7,270 bases of DNA from Flavobacteriaceae bacterium. GTDB lineage: Bacteria > Bacteroidota > Bacteroidia > Flavobacteriales > Flavobacteriaceae. Positions 1-6,032 of the stretch are shown here, piece by piece. Position numbers and translations under genes: made by a program. The stretch is from contig JABDPL010000012.1 in the NCBI GenBank assembly GCA_013042825.1, forward strand, positions 1 through 7,270, given 5' to 3'. The notes beneath the pieces are model-generated. The model worked only from the letters and a program-made list of their open reading frames with translations. It searched no databases and was not told the origin of the DNA. The stretch's first letter is position 1, and every line of letters starts with the position of its first letter.

Positions 1-1549
1 CCATGATAAAGGCTGTGACTACCTGTTTAGTAATGCGATGCATGGTGTGAACAACCGCGTCTACCCCTTTGTGGGTCAGGTCTACCTCAATCTGACCTTT
101 ATTGATTTTCCTTACGGCATTTTTGAGGTCTCTCGGGAAGGCTTCCATATAATCGGTCATCTCATAGATCGAGTTCAGTACCTTTCTGCCCATTTCAATT
201 GGATTATATTTCCTGCTAACGCTTTTTGACAAAAATGGTCGAACCATTTCAAATTGATCGAGGTCGGGATCGAGTTTCCTTATCACACCTTCAATAGTTA
301 CAAGAGCCCTGGCAAAAAGATAGAAATGCGTAGGAACTTTAAATCCGTGGTTAACTATGATATCCTTCAATTCTAGCAAAACTGTACTCATTTCATGGTC
401 ATGAACATCCCGCACGTAATATTTTTCTACAAATTCATTTATATCGAATTCCAACTCTCGCATATCACCAATAACAGGTGTGTTAGAGATATCCTGAAGG
501 CTGGTAATGATCTTCCTAACATCCTTTCGCGTAATGGCAATGAACAACTCACCGAATAATTTGACATCCCTGGGGAGGATACTGCCCATCATCCCAAAAT
601 CGAGATAACAAATGTGACGATTCGGCAATACTAAAAGGTTGCCGGGATGCGGATCGGCATGAAAGAAGCCGTATTCGAATACCTGCTTAAAGAAGGTGAT
701 GCTAAGCCGCTTGGCAAGAAGCAACGGATCCAGGTCTTTTTCCTTGAGTCGACCTAATCTGTCTATCTTGATACCGTTAACAAATTCGAGAGCAAGGATT
801 CTTTCCGTAGTGAAATCCTGATAAACCTTCGGAGAATAGGCGAATTGATCCTGTCCCGAGTCATTAACGATATTATTGTAAAATCTCTGGGCATTGATCG
901 ATTCATTGATGAAATCTAACTCTTTAATAATTGAGATTTCGAAGTTCTTTACAAGGCCGATGGGATCGAATGATTTTATCGACGGGATGCGGCGTTCCAA
1001 CACCTCAGCTACGGCATACATAACCTTGATATCTTCAATGATGATCTCCTTTATTCCGGGACGTTGAATTTTCAAAGCAGCCCGTTTGCCATTCTTTAAA
1101 GTGACCTTATGCACCTGTGCTACAGAAGCCGAGGCAAAAGGTTTTGATTCGAACCAGGCAAAAAGATTATCAACCTTGCCTTCCAATTCGCTTTCAACCA
1201 TTTCGATAGCTTCCGATTCTCGCATTGGAGGAACCTTATCTTGAAGTTTTTCAAACTCAAGAACCAGTTCAAATGGAATCAAGTCGGGACGATTGCTCAG
1301 GATTTGTCCGAATTTGACGAAAGTAGGCCCCAATTCCTCGCATACCAGTCGCATTTTCTCCCATTTTGTGAACTGCATGGCATGAGCCTTTCGCTTCTTT
1401 GGAATCAACCTGCGGAAAAAGGTAAAGGTTTTGCGTTCCTCTAAATGCCGAACGAGATCTTCGAACCCATACTTAAGCAGCACTTTCAAGATCTGGTTGT
1501 AGCGGGCTATAGATCTGTATTTACCCTTTATATTGAAGAAACCGTTCAT
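1..1549 (-). CDS. AarF/ABC1/UbiB-family atypical protein kinase (3' end cut by window)
   Basis: This is an atypical kinase-fold protein of the ABC1/UbiB/AarF family. Family members assist quinone biosynthesis or lipid/isoprenoid handling at the membrane; the exact substrate is unknown. The minus frame is open from ATG at 1549 to the left edge, giving 516 visible residues. The usual C-terminal membrane helices are not visible, so perhaps a few dozen residues are missing. Family signatures are all present: the KxGQ motif as KFGQ at residues 79-82 in the context GPTFVKFGQILSNRPDL; the alanine-rich nucleotide loop ASASVAQVHK near 139-148; the lysine of ALKIQRPG at about 160; HADPHPGN at 297-304; and DFG at 317-319. 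The start lies one base after the stop of the phasin-like gene, so the two are probably co-transcribed and translationally coupled. Bacteroidota generally make menaquinone, so a role in menaquinone or membrane lipid homeostasis is the likely inference. Family assignment is secure; the precise function is not. Confidence 0.93.
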   Translation of the reverse strand, partial: MNGFFNIKGKYRSIARYNQILKVLLKYGFEDLVRHLEERKTFTFFRRLIPKKRKAHAMQFTKWEKMRLVCEELGPTFVKFGQILSNRPDLIPFELVLEFEKLQDKVPPMRESEAIEMVESELEGKVDNLFAWFESKPFASASVAQVHKVTLKNGKRAALKIQRPGIKEIIIEDIKVMYAVAEVLERRIPSIKSFDPIGLVKNFEISIIKELDFINESINAQRFYNNIVNDSGQDQFAYSPKVYQDFTTERILALEFVNGIKIDRLGRLKEKDLDPLLLAKRLSITFFKQVFEYGFFHADPHPGNLLVLPNRHICYLDFGMMGSILPRDVKLFGELFIAITRKDVRKIITSLQDISNTPVIGDMRELEFDINEFVEKYYVRDVHDHEMSTVLLELKDIIVNHGFKVPTHFYLFARALVTIEGVIRKLDPDLDQFEMVRPFLSKSVSRKYNPIEMGRKVLNSIYEMTDYMEAFPRDLKNAVRKINKGQIEVDLTHKGVDAVVHTMHRITKQVVTAFIM

Positions 1550-1550
1550 T

Positions 1551-1925
1551 CTATTTATCTGCTTCAAGATGGTTCAGGCGAGCCTCAAGCAGAGCAATGG
1601 CCTGATCGCATTTTTCAAGTTGATCTTTCAGGGCCCTTATCTCGTCTGTATGAGCTATATTGACCTTCTCATAAAATTTGGCGATCAGTTCCTCTATCTT
1701 TTCATCGAGTTCCTGTTTGGCCTGTGCCGTCTTAAAAATGATCTTATCTATGAATTCGAGTTCATTGCCATCCTCGTCCGTTATTGTTTCAGTAGCGAAC
1801 TGGTTTAAACCCTCTTTTCCTTTTGCGGAGATTTCATTAAACCTATCGATTAATTCGGTCCTTTTAGCCAAATGATATAAGCTTGTTGAGAGAGTCAATA
1901 ATTCCAGAATAGTCTTGGTTTTCAT
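1551..1925 (-). CDS. small phasin-like coiled-coil protein upstream of the UbiB-family kinase
   Basis: This 124-residue, charged, mostly helical protein has no signal peptide or membrane segment. The N-terminal part (1-45) resembles the start of PhaF/PhaI-type phasins, with a hydrophobic helix MKTKTILELLTLSTSLYHLA followed by a lysine/glycine stretch. The C-terminus (about 93-122) shows a heptad pattern of leucines and isoleucines typical of a short coiled coil that mediates oligomerisation. Phasin-family small proteins coat polyhydroxyalkanoate granules, but no PHA synthase is visible here, so a granule role is not established. An upstream ATG at 1970 would add 15 residues (MFMNTFISWHQNFLS). 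I prefer ATG at 1925 because the extension looks unlike the rest, and a possible minus-strand -7 element at 1952-1959 would put the transcript start inside it. The stop is one base before the kinase start. Phasin-like or generic coiled-coil protein are both possible; gene reality is likely. Confidence 0.75.
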   Translation of the reverse strand: MKTKTILELLTLSTSLYHLAKRTELIDRFNEISAKGKEGLNQFATETITDEDGNELEFIDKIIFKTAQAKQELDEKIEELIAKFYEKVNIAHTDEIRALKDQLEKCDQAIALLEARLNHLEADK

Positions 1926-2019
1926 AGATAAAAAGTTTTGGTGCCAACTAATAAAAGTATTCATAAACAAGCAGGATTAAAATGACTATTGTCAGTAATA
2001 TGTAATAGTCTTGTTTTTC

Positions 2020-2047
2020 TTGTTTCGGGATATAAATCGTAACTTTA
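2020..2047 (+). promoter_or_regulatory. candidate Bacteroidota-type promoter for the CBS-domain gene
   Basis: TTG at 2020-2022, a 17-base spacer, then TAACTTTA at 2040-2047. This matches the Bacteroidota primary sigma pattern TTG-N17 to 23-TAnnTTTG at all but the last base. It would start transcription shortly before the ATG at 2067, leaving a very short leader. It sits in the 141-base spacer between divergent genes, and no strong equivalent for the minus strand was found: TACTTTTA on the minus strand at 1959-1952 has no good TTG partner. Confidence 0.5.
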
Positions 2048-2066
2048 TAAGGTAATGTAACAGCCT

Positions 2067-2468
2067 ATGAAAACTACACCCATAACCCGAATTATGACCA
2101 AGGATGTTATATGTGTAACACCAGATCAAAAACTATTGGATGTTAAACATATCTATGAAAAAAAGAAGTTTCACCATCATATACCGGTTACCGAGAATGA
2201 CGAACTTATCGGAATGGTAAGCCTGATCGATTTTATGTACAGGATCAAGGGTGCCGGTCTCGACGACAGTAATGCCATCTATAATGAACTAAAAGTTAAG
2301 GATATCATGACAACAAATCCTTTCTATCGTAAATCTGATACCTCTGTTGAGGATGTAGCTGAAGAATTAGCCAAAGGAAAATACAGAGCAATCCCGATTG
2401 TCGAGGACCGAAAGGTTGTCGGGATTGTTTCAACAGCGGATGTCATACGTTTTTTTCTCAACCGCTGA
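2067..2468 (+). CDS. two-CBS-domain protein, probable nucleotide sensor
   Basis: This 133-residue protein consists almost entirely of two CBS domains, which pair into a Bateman module that binds adenosine nucleotides such as AMP, ATP or S-adenosylmethionine. CBS1 spans about 5-60 (IMTKDVICVTPDQ, then HHHIPVTENDELIGMVSLID). CBS2 spans about 76-131 (VKDIMTTNPFYRKSD, then RAIPIVEDRKVVGIVSTAD). Both carry the expected (H/R)-x-IPV/IPI strand and the G(I/M)VS-x-x-D end motif. There is no attached catalytic, transport or DNA-binding domain, no signal peptide and no membrane helix, so it is probably a soluble cytoplasmic regulator acting on a partner. It is divergent from the phasin-like/UbiB pair and is followed by a hairpin terminator. 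The start at 2067 fits the family's usual N-terminus and follows the candidate promoter closely. The domain call is firm; the ligand and partner cannot be read from the sequence. Confidence 0.93.
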   Translation: MKTTPITRIMTKDVICVTPDQKLLDVKHIYEKKKFHHHIPVTENDELIGMVSLIDFMYRIKGAGLDDSNAIYNELKVKDIMTTNPFYRKSDTSVEDVAEELAKGKYRAIPIVEDRKVVGIVSTADVIRFFLNR

Positions 2469-2545
2469 GAAACTCATACCAAACTTTAATCTGACTATGG
2501 CTGCTATTCCTTCGGAATTCGCATGCGTATTGATTGAATTCAATA

Positions 2546-2578
2546 AAACAGGCCGTCAATTGCTTGACGGCCCTGTTT
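2546..2578. terminator. bulged hairpin, probable bidirectional terminator between convergent genes
   Basis: AAACAGG-CCGTCAA on the left pairs with TTGACGGCCCTGTTT on the right around a TTGC loop. This gives a stem of about 14 base pairs with one unpaired G/C. It lies 77 bases after the CBS gene stop and 147 bases beyond the CHRD gene stop, between two genes that read towards each other. The A-run on the left gives a U-rich tail for minus-strand transcripts (TTTTATTG). The plus-strand tail is poorer (TTTCGTAATA). Its position suggests it ends both transcripts. Confidence 0.65.
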
Positions 2579-2608
2579 CGTAATACTCCCTAAGAACTAA
2601 TTAATAGC

Positions 2609-2642
2609 ATATCGAAGATACTTAAAATATCGAAAACTTAAG
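2609..2642. repeat. short degenerate tandem repeat, two copies with 18-base period
   Basis: ATATCGAAGATACTTAAA at 2609-2626 is followed at once by ATATCGAAAACTTAAG at 2627-2642, the same unit with two bases lost in the middle. The pair is bracketed by CATATC at 2608-2613 and GATATG at 2642-2647. It lies in the AT-rich convergent spacer 2579-2725, where I see no open reading frame with coding character. It could be a binding site or simply neutral low-complexity DNA. Confidence 0.5.
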
Positions 2643-2725
2643 ATATGATCGATTTAAAAAATTATTAACACAATGTTTATTTAATGTCTGCTATCCTGCA
2701 AATGAGCAATTTTAGGGAATCAATC

Positions 2726-3268
2726 TTATAATTGTCCTCGTAATTCACCAGAGGGGACTGCCGCAGTATGAACATTTACGTAGATCATCCCATTTCTAAT
2801 GGCATCGATAAGGCTATCCAGGTCCCCGGCTAATGCTCCTGATACGTCGGATGCTGTTATAACACCCTCGGCTAAAACCCCATTCGCCGGTCCGGAGGGT
2901 TGTGGATTATCATTGAAATATAAGGTAGCCACGACTCCGCCATTTGATCCTGCAGGAGCCATATGAAAATGGGCAAAAAGAACATCTTCAATATTCGCAG
3001 TAATCAGCTTGTAACGAATTTCGTCTTCGCTCTTTTTTATACGAACAATGGCCTGGCCGGCCCCTTTACTTAAAACAGCAGGTACCTCATTCGCCCCCTT
3101 TAAGGATGCATTGAATTGGTATCCATTGTTGGCGCGTGAGGTCGTTAAATTTAAATCTTCATTGGTGCTTTCGGTAGAACAACCAAGAAATAAGATCATG
3201 GCAATCGCCATAATGGAATACTTCAAATAGTTTTTTGCAATCATAATATTGGTGTTTTTGTGTTTCAT
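2726..3268 (-). CDS. CHRD-domain lipoprotein
   Basis: This is a 180-residue predicted lipoprotein. The N-terminus has a lysine-containing basic stretch, a hydrophobic core (about 17-28) and the lipobox-like LFLGC, with the lipidated cysteine at residue 30. A short acidic linker follows, then one CHRD (chordin-type) domain from about 50 to the C-terminus. Diagnostic CHRD features are LKGANEVPAV (56-65), GAGQAIVRI (69-77), the AHFHMAP motif with His100 and His102, and the end block YVNVHTAAVPSGELRGQL (163-180). The family is widespread in bacterial envelopes but has no agreed biochemical role; the clustered histidines could bind metal, which is inference. An internal ATG at 3244 (residue 9) would give a more typical 21-residue signal peptide before the cysteine and may be the true start. 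It is convergent with the CBS gene and divergent from fhs, so it is probably a single-gene transcript. No convincing promoter was found in front of it. Confidence 0.92.
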   Translation of the reverse strand: MKHKNTNIMIAKNYLKYSIMAIAMILFLGCSTESTNEDLNLTTSRANNGYQFNASLKGANEVPAVLSKGAGQAIVRIKKSEDEIRYKLITANIEDVLFAHFHMAPAGSNGGVVATLYFNDNPQPSGPANGVLAEGVITASDVSGALAGDLDSLIDAIRNGMIYVNVHTAAVPSGELRGQL

Positions 3269-3407
3269 AAACTGTAATATTATGGAAGAAAAGAGACAAG
3301 AAGCAGGTTTGATTATCCAGTCTGAAACGATTAATAATTAATTTATCCGGCCGTGACACTATAAAGTATCGTAACCTTTTTAATATAACAATTTAATCTT
3401 ATAAATT

Positions 3408-3424
3408 CCTGAACCCGGGTCAGG
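3408..3424. promoter_or_regulatory. near-perfect palindrome, candidate operator upstream of fhs
   Basis: CCTGAACCCGGGTCAGG is an exact 16-base palindrome (CCTGACCCGGGTCAGG) with one extra A after the fifth base. It is GC-rich inside an otherwise AT-rich spacer. It ends 17 bases before the TAGCTTTG element at 3442-3449, so it lies where a -33 box would be expected. That position suits an activator or repressor site for fhs. No second copy was seen in the window. Confidence 0.45.
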
Positions 3425-3441
3425 ATTACTTTAATTTTATA

Positions 3442-3449
3442 TAGCTTTG
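3442..3449 (+). promoter_or_regulatory. candidate -7 element of the fhs promoter
   Basis: TAGCTTTG is a full match to the Bacteroidota -7 consensus TAnnTTTG. It lies 31 bases before the fhs ATG, implying a leader of about 25 bases. No TTG is found at the usual distance upstream; that place is taken by the palindrome at 3408-3424. This is consistent with a promoter that needs an activator. The rest of the 212-base divergent spacer 3269-3480 is AT-rich, with no other clear element. Confidence 0.5.
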
Positions 3450-3480
3450 TTGATAACCACACCAATTTAAGTTAAGATAA

Positions 3481-5148
3481 ATGACCGACCTCGAAATTGC
3501 TTCACGTTCCAGGAAGAAGCACATTCAGACAATAATCGAAAATCTCAACCTCAATCTTGACCATATCGATCTTTATGGCAGATACAAGGCTAAAATCCCC
3601 CTTAGTTATATCAACAAGAATAAGGTGAAAAGCAACAATTTGATCCTTGTGACGGCAACCTCACCAACCCCGGCTGGTGAAGGAAAGACAACAATGTCGA
3701 TAGGGTTGACCGAGGCCTTGAATCAATTAGGAAAACAAACGATTGTTGTGTTGAGGGAACCTTCGCTCGGACCCGTATTCGGAATAAAAGGCGGCGCCAC
3801 CGGTGGCGGATATTCCCAGGTGCTTCCGCTTGAGGATATCAATCTTCATTTCACCGGTGATTTCGGAACCATAGAAAAGGCACATAACCTACTGTCGGCT
3901 GTAATCGATAATAACATTCAGAGTAAAACCAATAACCTGGGGATAGATCCCAGAACAGTGTGCTGGAAGCGTGTGGTCGATATGAATGACAGGGCGCTCA
4001 GGCATGTGGTGATCGGATTAGGGGGCACCGCCAACGGTGTTCCGCGGGAATCAGGCTTCGATATCACTGCGGCTTCAGAGATCATGGCTATCTTATGTTT
4101 ATCAGATGATCTTAACGACCTTAAAGAGCGCTTAGGCAAGATCTTTATAGGTTTTACCTATAGCAAAAAACCCATTTTTGCCAGTGACCTCAAAGTGAAT
4201 GGTGCCATGGCGGCACTTTTAAAAGAAGCGATTAAACCCAACCTTGTTCAGACGATAGAGGGAAACCCGGCAATTGTACATTGCGGCCCCTTTGCCAATA
4301 TCGCACAGGGAACCAATTCGGTAGTTGCTACCAAAATGGGTATGAGCCTGTCTGATTATACCGTTACTGAAGCCGGTTTCGGGGCTGATCTTGGAGCAGA
4401 AAAATTCATGAACATAAAATGCCAGTCTGCGGGAATTGCGCCTAAGGCCATTGTGCTGAACACCACCATTAGAGCACTTAAATATCACGGCGGAATCGAT
4501 CTCAAATCCCTGAAGCAGCCCAATGCCGTTGCGGTAAAACAGGGCCTGCCTAATCTGGAAAAGCATCTGGAAAATATCAGGCACTTTGGGATTAATCCGG
4601 TCATAGCCATCAATAAGTTTTCCTCCGATACAGAAGAGGAGATCGATGTTATTAAACAGTTTGCTGTCGAGAATAACGCAAGAGTATCCCTTGCTGAAGT
4701 TTGGGAAAAAGGAGGTGAAGGCGGACTCGATCTGGCCAGACAAGTATTGGCAAGTATTGAAGAAGATAATTCGAAATTCAAACCCTTATATGACTGGAAA
4801 ACTGGTGTGGAAGAAAAGATCGCAACCATAGCCAAAAATATTTACGGAGCTGCCGATGTTGAGTATTCCGCCCTGGCGAGAAGAAACCTGAAGACCATTT
4901 CTGAACTTGGCCTAAATGATCTGCCTGTATGCATTGCAAAGACGCAAAAATCCTTATCAGATAATCCGAAACTACTAGGTAAACCAAGTGGATTCACGGT
5001 CAATATCCGTGAGATAGAGATAGCATCCGGAGCAGGATTCCTCATCCCCATTGCCGGAAATATCATGCGTATGCCTGGATTACCTTCGGTGCCGGCCTCT
5101 GAAAATATCACCATTGACAACGAGGGCAATATAAGCGGTTTGTTTTGA
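3481..5148 (+). CDS. fhs: formate-tetrahydrofolate ligase (formyltetrahydrofolate synthetase)
   Basis: This cytoplasmic enzyme catalyses the reversible ATP-dependent joining of formate to tetrahydrofolate, giving 10-formyl-tetrahydrofolate for purine, formyl-Met and C1 metabolism. At 555 residues it is full length for the family. The P-loop is TPAGEGKTT at 63-71. The signature LREPSLGPVFGIKGG runs at 91-105, and further family blocks are VDMNDRALRHVVIGLGG (166-182), ESGFDITAASEIMAILCL (190-207), TEAGFGADLGAEKF (296-309) and IMRMPGLP near the C-terminus. Two positions that I recall as histidine in clostridial enzymes differ: Gly129 in GDFGTIEKAHN and Gln276 in FANIAQGTNS. Cys268 replaces the usual glycine in VHGGPFANI. 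I believe the Gln and a non-His at 129 are common in flavobacteria. It is preceded by its own candidate promoter and operator, and followed after 56 bases by fdhD and a formate dehydrogenase subunit, which links it to formate turnover in either direction. The identification is very secure. Confidence 0.98.
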   Translation: MTDLEIASRSRKKHIQTIIENLNLNLDHIDLYGRYKAKIPLSYINKNKVKSNNLILVTATSPTPAGEGKTTMSIGLTEALNQLGKQTIVVLREPSLGPVFGIKGGATGGGYSQVLPLEDINLHFTGDFGTIEKAHNLLSAVIDNNIQSKTNNLGIDPRTVCWKRVVDMNDRALRHVVIGLGGTANGVPRESGFDITAASEIMAILCLSDDLNDLKERLGKIFIGFTYSKKPIFASDLKVNGAMAALLKEAIKPNLVQTIEGNPAIVHCGPFANIAQGTNSVVATKMGMSLSDYTVTEAGFGADLGAEKFMNIKCQSAGIAPKAIVLNTTIRALKYHGGIDLKSLKQPNAVAVKQGLPNLEKHLENIRHFGINPVIAINKFSSDTEEEIDVIKQFAVENNARVSLAEVWEKGGEGGLDLARQVLASIEEDNSKFKPLYDWKTGVEEKIATIAKNIYGAADVEYSALARRNLKTISELGLNDLPVCIAKTQKSLSDNPKLLGKPSGFTVNIREIEIASGAGFLIPIAGNIMRMPGLPSVPASENITIDNEGNISGLF

Positions 5149-5172
5149 TATTTAGATTTTTCCGTAACTTTC
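5145..5172 (+). promoter_or_regulatory. candidate promoter for fdhD and the formate dehydrogenase genes
   Basis: TTG at 5145-5147 overlaps the fhs stop codon, and after a 17-base spacer comes TAACTTTC at 5165-5172. Seven of the eight -7 positions, counting the two free ones, fit TAnnTTTG. The layout is the same as in front of the CBS gene. It would allow the dehydrogenase genes to be transcribed apart from fhs, in addition to any read-through; no terminator hairpin is seen in the 56-base gap. Confidence 0.5.
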
Positions 5173-5204
5173 TAAAAGCTTGATTCTTATTAAACCAAAT
5201 TGTC

Positions 5205-6029
5205 ATGGCCACACGAAATTACGAGGGTATAAAATATGATACCTCTGGCAGCGATAAGATTATTGACGCCTTGACAGTCGAGGAGGCCTTACAGATCAAT
5301 GTCAATGAAAGACCATTTACGGTGTCTATGAGAACCCCTGGTCATGATCGCAATTTGGTCCGAGGGCTTCTTCATTCCGAAGGGGTTATAAACGATCCGG
5401 CCTTCATTCCGGATAACATATTGAAAAAGGAAAACGAACATGGCGTGGTAACCATCGTTGATGTTAGTATTCCCGAAGAAAAAATAGGAGAAGGTTATTC
5501 CAATAGCAGGAGCCTGCTCTCGGTCTCTTCCTGTGGTATTTGTGGTAAGACTGAACTAAGCGATTTGAAGTTTATAGGAAAGACCATTGAACAACAGGAA
5601 AAATTAGATATTAATGCTGTACATAGTTTGTTTCAGAAGATGAACGCAGGCCAGTTCAATTTTATCGAGTCTGGAGGTGCGCATGCAGCTGCAGCATTTA
5701 CCATTGATGGCGAACTCATAAGTTTGATGGAGGACATCGGTCGGCATAATGCCGTAGACAAGGTCGTTGGTGATCTCATTATAAGGCAGGAACTGGATAC
5801 TGCAAGGATATTGACCGTTAGCGGCAGGATTTCCTATGAGATCGTGATAAAGTGCTTTAAGGCCCGAATCCCGTTTCTTGCCGCTGTTTCTGCTCCATCG
5901 TCCTTGGCTGTAGATTTTGCTAAGGAATTGGGCGTTACCCTGTTTGCCTTTTGCAGGGATGAGCGTGCCACATGTTATTCCCATCCCCATAGAACGAAGA
6001 TGAATGATAATAGTGCTAAAGCCAGTTGA
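5205..6029 (+). CDS. fdhD: FdhD, sulfurtransferase required for formate dehydrogenase activity
   Basis: FdhD takes sulfur from the cysteine desulfurase IscS and passes it to the molybdenum (or tungsten) bis-pterin guanine dinucleotide cofactor, a step essential for formate dehydrogenase activity. It acts in the cytoplasm. The 274 residues match the usual length (about 277 in E. coli). The catalytic CxxC is in SSCGICG, Cys110 and Cys113. Other family blocks are GGAHAAA (157-163), EDIGRHNAVDKV (176-187), SGRISYEIVIK (206-216), the SAPSSLAV stretch (229-236) and the final TLFAFCRDE block (245-253). The early region NERPFTVSMRTPGHDRNLVRG is also typical. It carries its own candidate promoter. Its stop is three bases before the next gene, a NuoE-NuoF-type diaphorase subunit, indicating an operon that delivers both the enzyme and its maturation factor. 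An additional Cys250 and Cys257 near the C-terminus are not part of the known active site. Confidence 0.97.
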   Translation: MATRNYEGIKYDTSGSDKIIDALTVEEALQINVNERPFTVSMRTPGHDRNLVRGLLHSEGVINDPAFIPDNILKKENEHGVVTIVDVSIPEEKIGEGYSNSRSLLSVSSCGICGKTELSDLKFIGKTIEQQEKLDINAVHSLFQKMNAGQFNFIESGGAHAAAAFTIDGELISLMEDIGRHNAVDKVVGDLIIRQELDTARILTVSGRISYEIVIKCFKARIPFLAAVSAPSSLAVDFAKELGVTLFAFCRDERATCYSHPHRTKMNDNSAKAS

Positions 6030-6032
6030 TCT

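Noticed and set aside
38..229. Plus-strand open frame of 63 codons at the left edge
   Set aside because: It lies entirely opposite the UbiB-family kinase, whose minus frame carries all the family motifs; the plus translation has no recognisable features.
1241..1663. Plus-strand open frames opposite the kinase N-terminus and the end of the phasin-like gene
   Set aside because: They are antisense to coding regions with clear protein character and resemble no family.
1551..1970. Longer start for the phasin-like gene at 1970
   Set aside because: The 15 extra residues are unlike a family N-terminus and cover the likely promoter region of the minus-strand pair; ATG at 1925 fits better.
2390..2425. 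Inverted repeat ATCCCGA / TCGGGAT near the end of the CBS gene
   Set aside because: It falls in conserved coding sequence (IPIV ... VVGIVS), has a 20-base loop and no T-run, so it is most likely chance.
2506..2541. Small hairpin ATTCC-TTC-GGAAT and nearby GAATTC and GCATGC palindromes
   Set aside because: The stem is only five base pairs and the palindromes are short; the much longer hairpin just downstream explains termination.
2398..2583. Plus-strand frame overlapping the end of the CBS gene and running into the terminator
   Set aside because: It starts inside the second CBS domain in another frame and ends at the terminator hairpin; the non-overlapping part has no coding character.
4219..4743. 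A 174-codon minus-strand open frame inside fhs
   Set aside because: It is antisense to highly conserved fhs blocks and its translation shows no domain; other minus frames in fhs and fdhD are rejected for the same reason.
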